This document shows, one piece after another, positions 1 through 8,969 of a stretch of 64,000 nucleotides of DNA. The notes below the pieces were generated by a model. The model saw only the letters and a list, made by a program, of their open reading frames with translations. It was not told the DNA's origin and did no database searches. The stretch comes from Geodermatophilaceae bacterium URHA0031 (GTDB lineage: Bacteria > Actinomycetota > Actinomycetes > Mycobacteriales > Geodermatophilaceae), in contig JHVP01000005.1 in assembly GCA_000620205.1 (NCBI GenBank), positions 124,001-188,000 of the forward strand, given 5' to 3'. Position numbers and translations under genes: made by a program. How positions within the stretch are numbered: the stretch's first letter is position 1; each line of letters opens with the position of its first letter.

Positions 1-347
1 GAGGCCGAGTCGCTGGTGTCACCACCCGCCCGGCGAGTTCGGGCGACGTCCGTGCAGCGACGTTCCGCGCTTGCTCGGCGGATCCCTGTCGCACGGTTCC
101 CCCTGTGCCGTCGCCCACCGATGCCGGCTCTCCCGGAGCCCGCTGAGGCACTCGGGAACGGCGGCATCACCCACCAGCCGTCTCTCATCACCCGGCCGAC
201 GTCGAACGACGGCTGACGAGATCACGCCCACCGCGTCGGGAGATGAGGCCGCTCGAGGTCAGCCTCAGCGGTGAGGCGAGTGGCACAGGCGCAGCTCCCG
301 TCGGCCACGACCTCCGGAACGCCACGGAGGCGAACGTGCTCAGCGGC
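1..347. other. Intergenic, no supported gene
   Basis: No reading frame here has a ribosome binding site, recognisable domain or convincing codon pattern. It lies downstream of the minus-strand anti-sigma gene that ends at 348. The far end of whatever gene lies to the left is not visible. Confidence 0.5.
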
Positions 348-1286
348 TCAACGACGGAAGTACAGGCGGATGGCCGTTCCCGTGGGGCTGGAGGCGACGG
401 AGGCGTCATCGGCGAGACTCCACGCGAGCCACATCCCACGGCCTCCTTCTTGATCGTCGGCGGGAGGGACGTAGCCGCGCGTCTCATCGGGCAGCCCCGG
501 TCCGCTGTCGGCGACCTCGACGACGAGGGTCTCGTGGTCGGTCCAGAACGCCACCTCGGCGAACGGGGCGACCCGCAGCGCGTTGGTGAGCAGTTCGTGC
601 GTCGCCAGGACGACGTCGTCGGCTCGCTCCCGCCAGCCGTCGATCACCGCCGCGGCCAGCGCCCGGCGTGCCTCCCGCGGTGCGGTGATGGTCCACACGG
701 CCGAATGCCCGGGCCTCGCGTCCCACTCCGGCTGCACTGATCGGAGGAACCGCGTCGGGTCCTCGTACGCGGCCGTCTCCACCGGTGCGTGCCCGCTCCA
801 GGTGAGCGGGTGGGTGCGGACCACCGCGTCGAGCACCGCCGCCGGGAGCCGCCGCCGGTCGTGCAGGCAGAGGCTGTAGTACGGCATGGCGGCATAGCAC
901 CGGTTTGCGACAGCCTCGAAGCGACTCCACTCCCGACCGTCTTCGCGTGCCAGCCACACCGGCTCCGCGACCAGCCGCCAGGTCGGCGCAGCGGACCGCA
1001 GGGTCCGTAGGTCGCGGTCGTAGGCGTGCAGCGTCTCGTGGCCACCACGCCACCAGGTCTCCGCGGCGGCGAAGGTCGCCAGCCGGCGGACGTCCTGCCC
1101 CAGCTCCTCGGCCAGGAGCCTGCGGACCCGCTTGCCGGCGACGACGAGGACCGGTTCCCCACGGGACAGCCCTTCCATCGCGAAGGGCACGATCCGGTCG
1201 AGGACCTCCTGATCGGTGGCGAAGAGGAACGCCTCGTGCGCGAAGTCGGTGCCGTTCCACTCGCCGGTCGGACGCATCGAGGTCAT
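348..1286 (-). CDS. MEDS domain plus HATPase anti-sigma-type kinase
   Basis: This 312-aa protein has two domains. The N-terminal half (about residues 10-175) is a MEDS/DcmR-type sensory domain, recognised by its FLFATDQEVLDRIVPF start and YSLCLHD segment. The C-terminal part (about 215-312) is a GHKL ATPase of the RsbW/SpoIIAB type, with an N box (HELLTNA), G1 box (DSGPGLP) and G2 box (GGRGM). Proteins of this plan are single-component anti-sigma or anti-anti-sigma switches; the ligand is unknown. The ATG at 1286 is chosen because it overlaps the TGA of the upstream MEDS-STAS gene by 4 bp (ATGA), so the two are probably translationally coupled and work as an antagonist pair. Longer in-frame starts run back into that gene and are unlikely. 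Confidence 0.88.
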   Translation of the reverse strand: MTSMRPTGEWNGTDFAHEAFLFATDQEVLDRIVPFAMEGLSRGEPVLVVAGKRVRRLLAEELGQDVRRLATFAAAETWWRGGHETLHAYDRDLRTLRSAAPTWRLVAEPVWLAREDGREWSRFEAVANRCYAAMPYYSLCLHDRRRLPAAVLDAVVRTHPLTWSGHAPVETAAYEDPTRFLRSVQPEWDARPGHSAVWTITAPREARRALAAAVIDGWRERADDVVLATHELLTNALRVAPFAEVAFWTDHETLVVEVADSGPGLPDETRGYVPPADDQEGGRGMWLAWSLADDASVASSPTGTAIRLYFRR

Positions 1287-2128
1287 GTGCAGATCGCCTG
1301 CCCATCGGCCAGGTCGAACAGCTCCAGGCATCGTCCGACGGGCCGCTGAGCTCGGACCATCCGCAGGTGGACGCCCACCTCCCCGAGCAGGCGGACAGCC
1401 GTGGCCAGCATGCGCGCACCAGCCACATCGAGGAACTCGAGGTCCGCCAGATCCAGCACCACCTCGCCGGGCGCATCCCGTGTCACGTCGACGAGGGCGC
1501 GCAGCACAGCGTCGGCGAGGCTCAGGTCCACCTCCCCGCGCAGGGACAGCCACGGTCCTCGCTCGCAGAGGCATCCCAGCGTCTCCCGTTCCCCGTGGTG
1601 CTGATCGGGATGCAGGACGGCAAGCGGCCGCAGGACGTCGTCATCCAGCGACGAGTCGTACAAGCACAACGCCGTCAGCGCGGCAGACGCCGCCATCCGG
1701 TCGGCCAGTCGCTCGTAGACGTGCAACTGCCGACGGTCGACGGAACCGCGTTGGGCCAGCGTGGTGACGTCTGCGGCCACCCGCAGGCCGGTTCGACCAC
1801 GCCCCAGCGCGGCCGCCACCTCACTGCGGTACGACTCCATCTGCTCCACCGGCACCAGTCCACGCGCCGGGTCGACGATGTCGGTCATGAGGCGCACCTC
1901 GAGCTGCCCACTGGCCAGCATCTGGTCTCGCTCCGGCAGGCCGGCGAGTCCGTCCAGCAGGGCCGCCCGTGACGTTCCGGTCAGGAGCAGTTGCTCGCCG
2001 AGCCACCGTCCCTCGTCGAGATAGGGCAGGACTGCGGCCGAGAAGTCCGAGGCATCGTCGAACGTCCAGAAGACGTGGTCGCCGTGCCTCAGGCCTGTCG
2101 GCGATGCCAGCTGCCGCAAGGCTGTCAC
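1283..2128 (-). CDS. MEDS domain plus STAS anti-sigma factor antagonist
   Basis: This 281-aa protein has an N-terminal MEDS sensory domain (about 10-185; starts GLRHGDHVFWTF, later LCLYDSS) and a C-terminal STAS domain (about 190-281) with the typical VVLDLADLEFLDVAGARML strand-helix. In SpoIIAA-type STAS domains the phosphorylated Ser sits in the D-S-x-G motif; here the equivalent reads D-V-A-G, so the phosphosite may be lost or shifted. It is the first gene of a two-gene unit with the MEDS-HATPase gene, overlapping by 4 bp. Paired MEDS-STAS and MEDS-HATPase proteins suggest partner switching that controls a sigma factor encoded elsewhere (inference). Confidence 0.88.
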   Translation of the reverse strand: MTALRQLASPTGLRHGDHVFWTFDDASDFSAAVLPYLDEGRWLGEQLLLTGTSRAALLDGLAGLPERDQMLASGQLEVRLMTDIVDPARGLVPVEQMESYRSEVAAALGRGRTGLRVAADVTTLAQRGSVDRRQLHVYERLADRMAASAALTALCLYDSSLDDDVLRPLAVLHPDQHHGERETLGCLCERGPWLSLRGEVDLSLADAVLRALVDVTRDAPGEVVLDLADLEFLDVAGARMLATAVRLLGEVGVHLRMVRAQRPVGRCLELFDLADGQAICT

Positions 2129-2216
2129 CCCGGCGACGCTACTCCCCGCAGCCCCACGAACGCGGACGGACCATGGTCGTGGTGGGACGCCCGCGAGATC
2201 GCCGTCCAGGCGTCCG

Positions 2217-3797
2217 TCAGCGGAGCCAGCGGTGGAGCCGCTTCCGGCCGGCCGCCTTCCACGCCGCGTCGAAGTGTCGTTGCGACTCGCCGGCGCCGGC
2301 CTCCTCCAGGGCGTGCAGGCGCCCGTACAGGAATGCTGCCTCGGTACTGGACGTGTGCCGGGCGAGGGCCCGCAGGCGTTCCCGGGTGAGCACCGAGTCC
2401 TGGTGCTCCCCCAACGCCTCCTGCACGTCCTCCATCGCGGCGGCGAAGCGGATGGCGTCCTCGCCGAACACCCCGCTCACCGACTCACCGGCGTAACGCG
2501 AACGCTTGGCGGCCTTGCGGGCGTCGTGCAGCAGCTCCTCCCGCTCGGCACCGGCCGGGGTCGACTCGGCCTTCGCCACGATCTTCCGCACCTTGGCATG
2601 GCTGCGCGCCACCTGCCGAGGCAGGGTCCTACCCGCCCGACGGGCCGCCCGCTCCGTCCACGGCGGCGCCGTGACCAGCCTGTCGAGTGCGATCAGGAGG
2701 TCGTGGTAGCGCTCCCCGTCCAGCTCCGCGAGCACCCGGTCATGGGCTGTGCGGTAGGCCTGACCCAGCTCGGCATCGGCGACCGCGGCGACGGGACGGC
2801 TGTCCACGACGTCCGCCTCCGTCTCGACGGCCGTGCGGACGCGGTCGCGCATGACCTCCGCGTCGCGCGCGGCACCCAGCTCACCGGCCAGCCACTTCAG
2901 CTCGTCCCGCAGCCGCCCGGCCACGTCGGCGTCGACCAGCGGCCGGAACGTGGTGAGGGCGCTGCGCAGCCTGCGGGTCGCCACCCGCATCTTGTGCACG
3001 GCGTCCGGAGCATCCACGCGCACCGGCAGGTCGTACGCCCGGACCTGCTGCACCTGGTCCCGGAGGTGGGCGAGCAGCACGTCGCCCGCCGGACTGTCGA
3101 CCGTCAGCGTCCGCCTCGTCGCACGCCCCTCCTCGTTGCCAGGCGTGAGGTCGAGCACCTGCGCCAGCTCGGACGCGCTGGGTGCCTGCGACAGCCCGCG
3201 TCCCCGCAGGCGGGCATCGAGCTCGGACAGGACGTCGTCGCCGCTCGTGCCGAGCTCGACCTCGATCCCGCGCCAGGAGGTCGCAGCACCTGCCGCGTCC
3301 CCCTGGCCGTCCGTGGGCAGCAGCCGGCGGGCCGTCACCCGGTCATCTGCCACCTCGGCCAGCACGCGTCCGGTCACGTCCACCAACCGGCGCACCGTCC
3401 GGTCCGTCACGATCTCGGCGACCGGGCGGAGCGCGGAGCCGAGGCTCTGTGCCCACACCATCTTCTGCAGCGGCACGGGAACCGTCCGTGTGCCGCGCCC
3501 TCTCGGGAGACGGACCTCCGAACATGCACCAGGACCTGCAGGGGCCTTCAGGTGCCAGCCGGCGTCCTCCCCGCCTGTCCGCCGGCGCAGGGTGAGTCCG
3601 GCCGAGGTCAGGCGGAGGTCGACGGTGTCGAAGTACGTCGCCACCAGTCGGTGTCGCACGGGTTCGCCCTCGACGACCGGGGAGATCGCCGGGTCCGGCA
3701 GGACGTCGGTCCCGGCCAACAGCTCGGTCAGCGGCGGTACCTGGAAGCCGTCGTCGGCGATGTAGGTCCGCAGCACTTCCCTGTCCACGATGACCAT
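2217..3797 (-). CDS. CYTH and CHAD domain protein
   Basis: This 526-aa protein has an N-terminal CYTH (triphosphate tunnel) domain, about 1-205, marked by TYFDTVDLRLTSAGLTLRRR and WHLKAP. A C-terminal CHAD domain follows (about 225-520), with VHKMRVATRRLRSAL and later DARKAAKRSRYAGE. CHAD domains bind polyphosphate; CYTH domains hydrolyse or bind triphosphates, often tripolyphosphate. The usual N-terminal ExExK metal motif is not evident: the start reads MVIVDREVLR, so the tunnel may be catalytically weak. Either the ATG at 3797 or an upstream start could be used; no strong Shine-Dalgarno sequence decides. It is monocistronic, separated from the MEDS pair by about 90 bp. Family assignment is firm; activity is inferred. 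Confidence 0.9.
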   Translation of the reverse strand: MVIVDREVLRTYIADDGFQVPPLTELLAGTDVLPDPAISPVVEGEPVRHRLVATYFDTVDLRLTSAGLTLRRRTGGEDAGWHLKAPAGPGACSEVRLPRGRGTRTVPVPLQKMVWAQSLGSALRPVAEIVTDRTVRRLVDVTGRVLAEVADDRVTARRLLPTDGQGDAAGAATSWRGIEVELGTSGDDVLSELDARLRGRGLSQAPSASELAQVLDLTPGNEEGRATRRTLTVDSPAGDVLLAHLRDQVQQVRAYDLPVRVDAPDAVHKMRVATRRLRSALTTFRPLVDADVAGRLRDELKWLAGELGAARDAEVMRDRVRTAVETEADVVDSRPVAAVADAELGQAYRTAHDRVLAELDGERYHDLLIALDRLVTAPPWTERAARRAGRTLPRQVARSHAKVRKIVAKAESTPAGAEREELLHDARKAAKRSRYAGESVSGVFGEDAIRFAAAMEDVQEALGEHQDSVLTRERLRALARHTSSTEAAFLYGRLHALEEAGAGESQRHFDAAWKAAGRKRLHRWLR

Positions 3798-4140
3798 GGG
3801 CTTGTTCTACGCCCTGCGGATCGGTCGTGGCCGAAACCCCGGCGCAGGTGCTCGGCCGCTGTGGTCACACCCCGGGACCACCTGCGGAGGCCAGGCCGTG
3901 ACCGCGGACATCGGGCCTCTCGGCCCGGACACCCCACGGTCGACTCATCGCAGCGTCCGGAGACCGTCGCCGCCGCGATGGTGGCAGCGATCGCGTACCT
4001 GCTTCCCGTCCAGGCCCCCCTGCGCTGGGATGTCCTGGGTGGACGGGTTCGCCGCGATCCTGGCCGAGCATCCGGACGCGGTTGCGGCCGCCGCGAGGGG
4101 ACGGAGGTAGGGACATGGTCCCCGTCCTGCTGAACGGAGG
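3798..4140. other. Intergenic, divergent spacer
   Basis: About 340 bases lie between the CYTH-CHAD gene (minus) and the small membrane protein gene (plus). No supported gene is seen. It presumably holds both promoters, but no clear -35/-10 pair stands out. Confidence 0.45.
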
Positions 4141-4866
4141 ATGGACGGCGAGCAGCTCGCACGATGCTCGGTCCTCGCACCCTCTCGCCGAAGCAGTCCC
4201 TGGCGCCGTCCGGTGAGCGGTCGAGGGAAGACCCCGGGCCCCCTCGGTGGAGCGGACCTCCCTCGCGGCACCCGGGACGTCGATCGCGCGGCGCTCCTGG
4301 GCACCGCCCTGGCGGCGGTGGTGGCGCTCAGCTTCAGCGGTCAGGGCCAGTGGGACTGGCTGGGCGCAGCCGCTGGAATCGCACTGCTCGTGGTGCTGGG
4401 GGCGTTCTTCCGCCTGCCCCCGAGCCGGCAGGGTCCCACCCCGGGCCTGTGGGGCGAGCTCGCGGCCGTCTCAGCGGTGGCCGCGCTCGCGGCGACACTC
4501 GTCATCGCACCCGTTCTCCAGGCCTTCCTGGCCGCGACGACCGACGACGGGCGCACCTGCCGCGCCAGTGCGGCGGTGGCGGCCGGTGCTCTGGAGAGCG
4601 ATGGGACCCAGCAGCGCGGCGCCGATCTGGCCGTCTCCCGGGGAGATGCCGGTGTACCGACCGCGACGGACGCTCTTTCCCGCGCCGCTCAGGACGAGCG
4701 CCGCACCGTGATGGGCGACTGCATCGGTGACGCCACCTCACGCTGGTTGTGGGCACCCGCCGCAGGCGTGGCCGCAGTCGGCTACACCTGCGCGTGGTGG
4801 CTCGTGCGGAGACGGCATGCCCGCGCGCTCCGGGTCGATGCCGGCACAGCCCCTCCCTCCGGGTGA
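4141..4866 (+). CDS. Hypothetical four-helix membrane protein
   Basis: This protein of up to 241 aa was not recognised as a named family. It has predicted membrane segments near residues 50-66 (AALLGTALAAVVALS), 72-90 (WLGAAAGIALLVVLGAFF), 105-130 (AAVSAVAALAATLVIAPVL) and 203-223 (WLWAPAAGVAAVGYTCAWWLV). Between segments 3 and 4 is a roughly 70-residue soluble loop containing two cysteines. The first 45 residues are Arg/Pro rich and look non-coding, so a later start such as the GTG near 4213 is likely; the GGAGG touching the 4141 ATG is too close to serve it. It stands alone between divergent and convergent neighbours. Confidence 0.6.
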   Translation: MDGEQLARCSVLAPSRRSSPWRRPVSGRGKTPGPLGGADLPRGTRDVDRAALLGTALAAVVALSFSGQGQWDWLGAAAGIALLVVLGAFFRLPPSRQGPTPGLWGELAAVSAVAALAATLVIAPVLQAFLAATTDDGRTCRASAAVAAGALESDGTQQRGADLAVSRGDAGVPTATDALSRAAQDERRTVMGDCIGDATSRWLWAPAAGVAAVGYTCAWWLVRRRHARALRVDAGTAPPSG

Positions 4867-4971
4867 CCCGGCGCGCCGCCGCCTTCACCCCAGGCGGACT
4901 CGAGGCGTTCGCCCGGGTCCACGGTGGTGCTGTTGCGCGGGTCAACCTCCCCGACGCCTGCTCCGATGCCC

Positions 4972-5718
4972 TCAGCCGCGGCCCAGGTAGGGCATGCCGG
5001 TGGCCAGGACCGTCGTGAAGGGCACGCTGACGTCGAGTGGCAGCCGCGCGATGTGCACCACGGTGGCGGCGACGTGCGCGGGGTCGAAGGTGGCCTCCGG
5101 CCGGACCGAGCCGTCGGCCTGCCGGGCGCCGGTGGCGATGCCCGCCGTCATCTCGGTGGCCGCGTTGCCGATGTCGATCTGCCCGACGGCGATCGAGTGC
5201 GCGCGGCCGTCGAGAGCCACGGCGCGGGTCAGCCCGGTGACCGCGTGCTTCGTGGCGGTGTAGGCGACGCTGCCCGGCCGCGGCACGTGTGCCGAGATGG
5301 AGCCGTTGTTGATGACCCGCCCGCCGGGCGGGTCCTGCGCCTTCATCAGCCGGACGGCGGCGCGGGTGCAGAGGAACATCCCGGTGAGGTTGACCTCGAC
5401 GGTGGCCCGCCAGTCCTCGAACGCTATCTCGTCGATCTCTCCCGACGGACCGAACGAGCCGGCGTTGTTGACCAGCAGGTCGAGCCGGCCCCAGGCGTCG
5501 CGCACCGCGGCGAAGGCCTCGTCCACCTGCCGCTCGTCGGTGACGTCGGTGGGCAGGACGAGCATGGAGTCGCCGGCGGCCGCCGTCCCCTCCAGCGCGG
5601 TGCGGGTGCGGCCGAGCAGCGCGACCGACCACCCGTCGTCGGCCAGGGCCCCGGCGATGGCACGGCCGAGCCCGGATCCGGCGCCGGTGACGACGGCGGT
5701 ACGGGACGGCTCGGCCAC
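4972..5718 (-). CDS. SDR family NAD(P)-dependent oxidoreductase
   Basis: A 248-aa classical short-chain dehydrogenase with a Rossmann fold. The cofactor motif TGAGSGLG lies at 11-18, NNAG at 84-87, and the catalytic set is Ser140/142, Tyr153 and Lys157 (YTATK). Length is normal for the classical SDR class. An Arg after the second beta strand (LGRTRTAL) suggests NADP preference. The substrate cannot be read from sequence. It is divergent from the enoyl-CoA hydratase homologue across an 80-95 bp spacer, which hints at a shared role in acyl-CoA or hydroxyacid metabolism, but this is inference only. Confidence 0.93.
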   Translation of the reverse strand: MAEPSRTAVVTGAGSGLGRAIAGALADDGWSVALLGRTRTALEGTAAAGDSMLVLPTDVTDERQVDEAFAAVRDAWGRLDLLVNNAGSFGPSGEIDEIAFEDWRATVEVNLTGMFLCTRAAVRLMKAQDPPGGRVINNGSISAHVPRPGSVAYTATKHAVTGLTRAVALDGRAHSIAVGQIDIGNAATEMTAGIATGARQADGSVRPEATFDPAHVAATVVHIARLPLDVSVPFTTVLATGMPYLGRG

Positions 5719-5813
5719 GCGAGGAGCCTGCCACGGGCGCGCGGGCCGGCGCAGGTCGCTGCGCTCGCCGTCCGTGGTCGGTCACGGCGCCCCACTGCGT
5801 GGATGATGACCCG

Positions 5814-6542
5814 ATGCTGAGCACCGAGGACCGGGATGACGTCGCCGTCCTGCGCATCGAGCACGGCCGGGTCGGCGCCCTGGACGTGGAGCTGTTGGAC
5901 GCCCTCACCGAGGCCGTGACGGCAGCCGACCGGGCGGTGGTCATCACCGGCAGCGGCTCGTCCTTCTCCGCGGGGGTGGACCTGCGTCAGGTGCTGGACG
6001 GCGGCCGGTCGTACACCGAGGAGCTCCTGGTCGCGCTGTCCCGCACGTTCCTGGCCGTGTTCGACCACCCGCGGCCGACGGTGGCGGCGGTCAACGGCCA
6101 CGCGATCGCCGGTGGTTGCGTGCTGGCCCTCGCCTGCGACCTGCGGCTGATGTCGGGCGGACGGATCGGGTTGGCCGAACTCGCGGTCGGCGTCCCGTTC
6201 CCGACCGCCGCCCTGGAGATCGTCCGGCACGCGCTCGGCCCCCGAGCCGGTCAGGTGGTGCTCGGTGCGCAGGCCGAGGACCGTGAGCGGGCGCTGGCGC
6301 TGGGGATGGTCGACGAACTCACCGAGCCCGACGGGCTGCTGCCGCGTGCGGTCGCGCTGGCCGCTGAGCTGGCCGCCCGGCCACCGGAGGCCTACCGGCT
6401 GGCCAAGGTCCAACTCCACCGCCCCGCGAACGCAGCGATCGAGGCCCACGCCGGCGACGACGCAGCAGTCCTCGCTGGCTGGGCCGCCGACGACACCCGG
6501 CTGCGGATCGAGGCCGCGCTCGCGGCGCTGGCCCGACGCTAG
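5814..6542 (+). CDS. Enoyl-CoA hydratase/isomerase family protein
   Basis: This 242-aa crotonase-fold protein has the oxyanion-hole regions GSGSSFSAGVDLRQ and NGHAIAGGCVLALACDLR. The catalytic Glu region of true hydratases (usually GxxPxxGGxxxL and later ExxxxG) reads GVPFPTAALEIVRHALG, so the GG is replaced and hydratase activity is uncertain. The family also includes isomerases, hydrolases and decarboxylases. The ATG at 5814 is chosen; an in-frame GTG at 5799 would add five residues. The gene faces away from the SDR and is followed by a stretch of decayed genes. Confidence 0.88.
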   Translation: MLSTEDRDDVAVLRIEHGRVGALDVELLDALTEAVTAADRAVVITGSGSSFSAGVDLRQVLDGGRSYTEELLVALSRTFLAVFDHPRPTVAAVNGHAIAGGCVLALACDLRLMSGGRIGLAELAVGVPFPTAALEIVRHALGPRAGQVVLGAQAEDRERALALGMVDELTEPDGLLPRAVALAAELAARPPEAYRLAKVQLHRPANAAIEAHAGDDAAVLAGWAADDTRLRIEAALAALARR

Positions 6543-6644
6543 ATCGCATCCCGCACCGCGTCCCACCGAGGAGACACAACCGTCGGTGAGTTCACGTCCC
6601 CCTCAGACACAGAACTCGCGTGACGAACATCGACCACCGTCCAC

Positions 6645-7736
6645 GTGGCGGAGCCGACCGGCCGGCAGCTCGCCCGGGCCGATCCCCCGCACTCGCACCT
6701 CGCGATCATGGAGTCCCTGGCCAGCAGTCCCCTGGGCACGCCGAGGATGACCGGTTTCGTGTCCGCGGCTGCGCGCGAGCTCCGGGGTGGCGAGCCGCGG
6801 CCACACGTGCACTGGACCCGGATCTCCAGGGTGCTCGCCGCGGGTGGCGCCGTCCTCGCGGGTGGCGCGCCGGGCGCCGGGACCAGGCCGCGCCGGGTCG
6901 TGGCGTGGACCGCGGTGGCCGCAGCCGCCGTCACCGGGCTGCTGGTCCGGGTGCGCAACGGTGTCAACCGGGTGCCCGCGGGGACGGGTGCGGAGGCCGC
7001 CGCCGACGTCATGCACTGCATGGCGCCGGAACAGATCCCGGCGCTCGCCGCGCTGGCGCGGGGGTTCACCCGGTGCACACGCTGGCACGCGTCCGTGCCG
7101 GGTGAGACATGGCCCAACCGGGACTTCCTGCACCCCGGCACGCCCGGGGCACGGTGGCGATGGAACTGGGCCTGTACCCCGACCGGACGGTGTTCGAGGT
7201 GCTGGAGGAGGGCGGTGCGGACTGGCGCATCTACTACGACGGCGGCATCCCGCACGTGGCGGTGTTCGAGCACCTCTGGGACCGGGCCACCACGCTCAGG
7301 TACTCGGCCAGTGTGTCGGAGGTGTCATCGCGCATGGGGTGCTCCTGTGCCGCGCCGGTCACGGCGCCCGCGACCTCGTCCACGTCCGGCACCCACGGGC
7401 CGCGGGTGCCCGCCCAGTGTCGGCGCTCACCGTCACGGGAACGTCAGCCCTCCGTCACCCCCGGGCCGCGCGACAGATCGTCCAGCAACTGGCACGGCGG
7501 ACACCGTGGTGCTCTTCCGGCCACTGCACGAGAGCAACGGGGACTGCTTCTGGTGGGGGCAGCGCGACCCCGCCGAGTTCGCGACCACGCGGCGTGCGGT
7601 GTTCCGGTATCTGACGACGGCCTGGTACAGCTCCGGCGGGAACACTGGCAGATCAGCGACAGACCGGACCCCGGCGCCCTGCTGCTCGATCCCTCGGCCG
7701 TCGTCCGGTGACCGGTCCGACAGCCCGGCTGCGTGA
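6645..7736 (+). pseudogene. Decayed phosphoesterase and GH26 mannanase remnants
   Basis: One frame stays open for 363 codons, but homology jumps between frames. At 7000-7140 the frame reads a phospholipase C/phosphoesterase core (MAPEQIPALAALARGF, then PGETWPNRDFLH). Near 7130 homology continues in another frame (ELGLYPDRTVFEVLEEGG, then IPHVAVFEHLWDR). Around 7500-7640, in the first frame again, a beta-mannanase (GH26) fragment appears: VVLFRPLHESNGDCFWWG, where HESNG matches the acid/base Glu segment HExNG. Neither protein is complete and the pieces are unrelated. The 5' third (TM-like AWTAVAAAAVTGLLV) was not recognised. I read this as a gene graveyard rather than a functional fusion. Confidence 0.7.
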
Positions 7737-7838
7737 CGCCGGGCCACACGCCGGGATGACGGATCGGTGACGGCCGGTGCCGAGGATGAGCTCCCGGGCA
7801 GTGACTGACCGGACGGACCTCGAGCGAGTGGAGCGGTC

Positions 7839-8858
7839 ATGCCCCTGAGGGACTACGGCGTCGTGGTCGGACAGGTCGTGGAGGCCCGTGCCGAGGGCGG
7901 GACCGACAGCCCGCACTTCCAGATCCGAGTTCACGGCGGCGACACCGACTTCCGGGTGGCCGTCAACGTCCTGTCCCAACAGTCCCCGAGCGAGCTGCTG
8001 TACGTCGCTGACGACCACTTCCAGCACCCCGTGTTGCAGGGCTTGTCCGACCTGCCCGACGGCTTCTCCGCCCTGCAGAGCGAACCAGGCTCCGGGGCCC
8101 TCGACTTCATCCGCGGCAACCTGTTCGACCGGGCGGCGATGCGCCCGCTGCCGGCGACCGCGCCGGGGCCGGACAACGACCTGGCCGACGCACTGCACCA
8201 CTACGTCGACCGCGCCGCTGTGGACCCCTCGGCGCGGCTGTACGCCTTCGGGCAGCGGTGGGGCCCGGAGGACGGCACCCCTGACAAGGTGTTCGGCTTC
8301 TCCCCGGGCAACGGCGTGCACGACGTGCACATGAACCAGGGCAACTCGGGTCGGTTTAAGCGCGACGACGGGGTCTGGCAGGACGGCGGCCTGCTCCTGT
8401 ACTTCCCCGACCACGAACAGTGGGTGGCGGTCTTCCTCGCCTTCCAGAGCCAGGCCTGGCACACCGACGACGAGACCGGGCACACACTCCCCGACGTCGA
8501 GATCCCCGGGCCCACGCCCGGGCCGGGGGAACCCGATCACGTCGTGCGCATCGTCGCGGCGCTGGTCAACGCCACCGGTCCGGCACCAGAGCGGGAGACA
8601 GTCACCCTGCTCAACACCGGCGTGGAGGCCCTCGACCTCGACGGGTGGGCGCTGGTCGACGCGCTCGAACGACGGATGACCTTGGCCCCCACTCCACTTC
8701 CGGCGGGCGACGCGACCCGGATCCAGGTCGAGGACCCGTGCCGGCTGGGCAACCGCGGCGGTCTGCTCACCCTGCTGGACCCGGCCGGACTGAAGGTCGA
8801 CGGTGTCGCCTACACCGACGTCCAGGCCGGCGAGGAGGGCCGGACCATCGTGTTCTGA
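7839..8858 (+). CDS. DUF2278 (YukJ-like) protein with C-terminal beta domain
   Basis: This 339-aa protein opens with the DUF2278 signature (YGVVVGQVVEARAE, then PHFQIRVHGG) and carries the family's GNGVHDVHMNQGNSG block near 165, followed by WQDGGLLLYFP. From about 240 to the end is a separate lamin-tail-like beta domain (TVTLLNTGVEALDLDGWALVD, then DGVAYT). DUF2278 proteins have no assigned function. It is the first gene of a three-gene unit with an unrecognised protein and an MBL-fold hydrolase. The ATG at 7839 has a GTGGAG ribosome site upstream. No signal peptide is seen, so it is probably cytoplasmic. Confidence 0.88.
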   Translation: MPLRDYGVVVGQVVEARAEGGTDSPHFQIRVHGGDTDFRVAVNVLSQQSPSELLYVADDHFQHPVLQGLSDLPDGFSALQSEPGSGALDFIRGNLFDRAAMRPLPATAPGPDNDLADALHHYVDRAAVDPSARLYAFGQRWGPEDGTPDKVFGFSPGNGVHDVHMNQGNSGRFKRDDGVWQDGGLLLYFPDHEQWVAVFLAFQSQAWHTDDETGHTLPDVEIPGPTPGPGEPDHVVRIVAALVNATGPAPERETVTLLNTGVEALDLDGWALVDALERRMTLAPTPLPAGDATRIQVEDPCRLGNRGGLLTLLDPAGLKVDGVAYTDVQAGEEGRTIVF

Positions 8859-8897
8859 GCGCGGTGGCCCGACGGAACTCACCCCAGGGAGGAACGC

Positions 8898-8969
8898 ATG
8901 GCACGGGTCGGAGCAAGGTGGACGTCGGGCAGGCGCTGGTGGCGCCTGCCGATGAGGGGCCTCCGGTGA
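8898..8969 (+). other. Possible 23-codon leader ORF ahead of the middle gene
   Basis: The best Shine-Dalgarno in this spacer (AGGGAGG, 8887-8893) sits 4 nt before an ATG at 8898. That ATG opens a short Arg/Trp-rich frame ending in TGA at 8967-8969, which overlaps the GTG start (8966) of the next gene as GTGA. This looks like a translated leader coupled to the downstream gene. Alternatively it is the true N-terminus separated by a frameshift near 8918. Confidence 0.4.
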
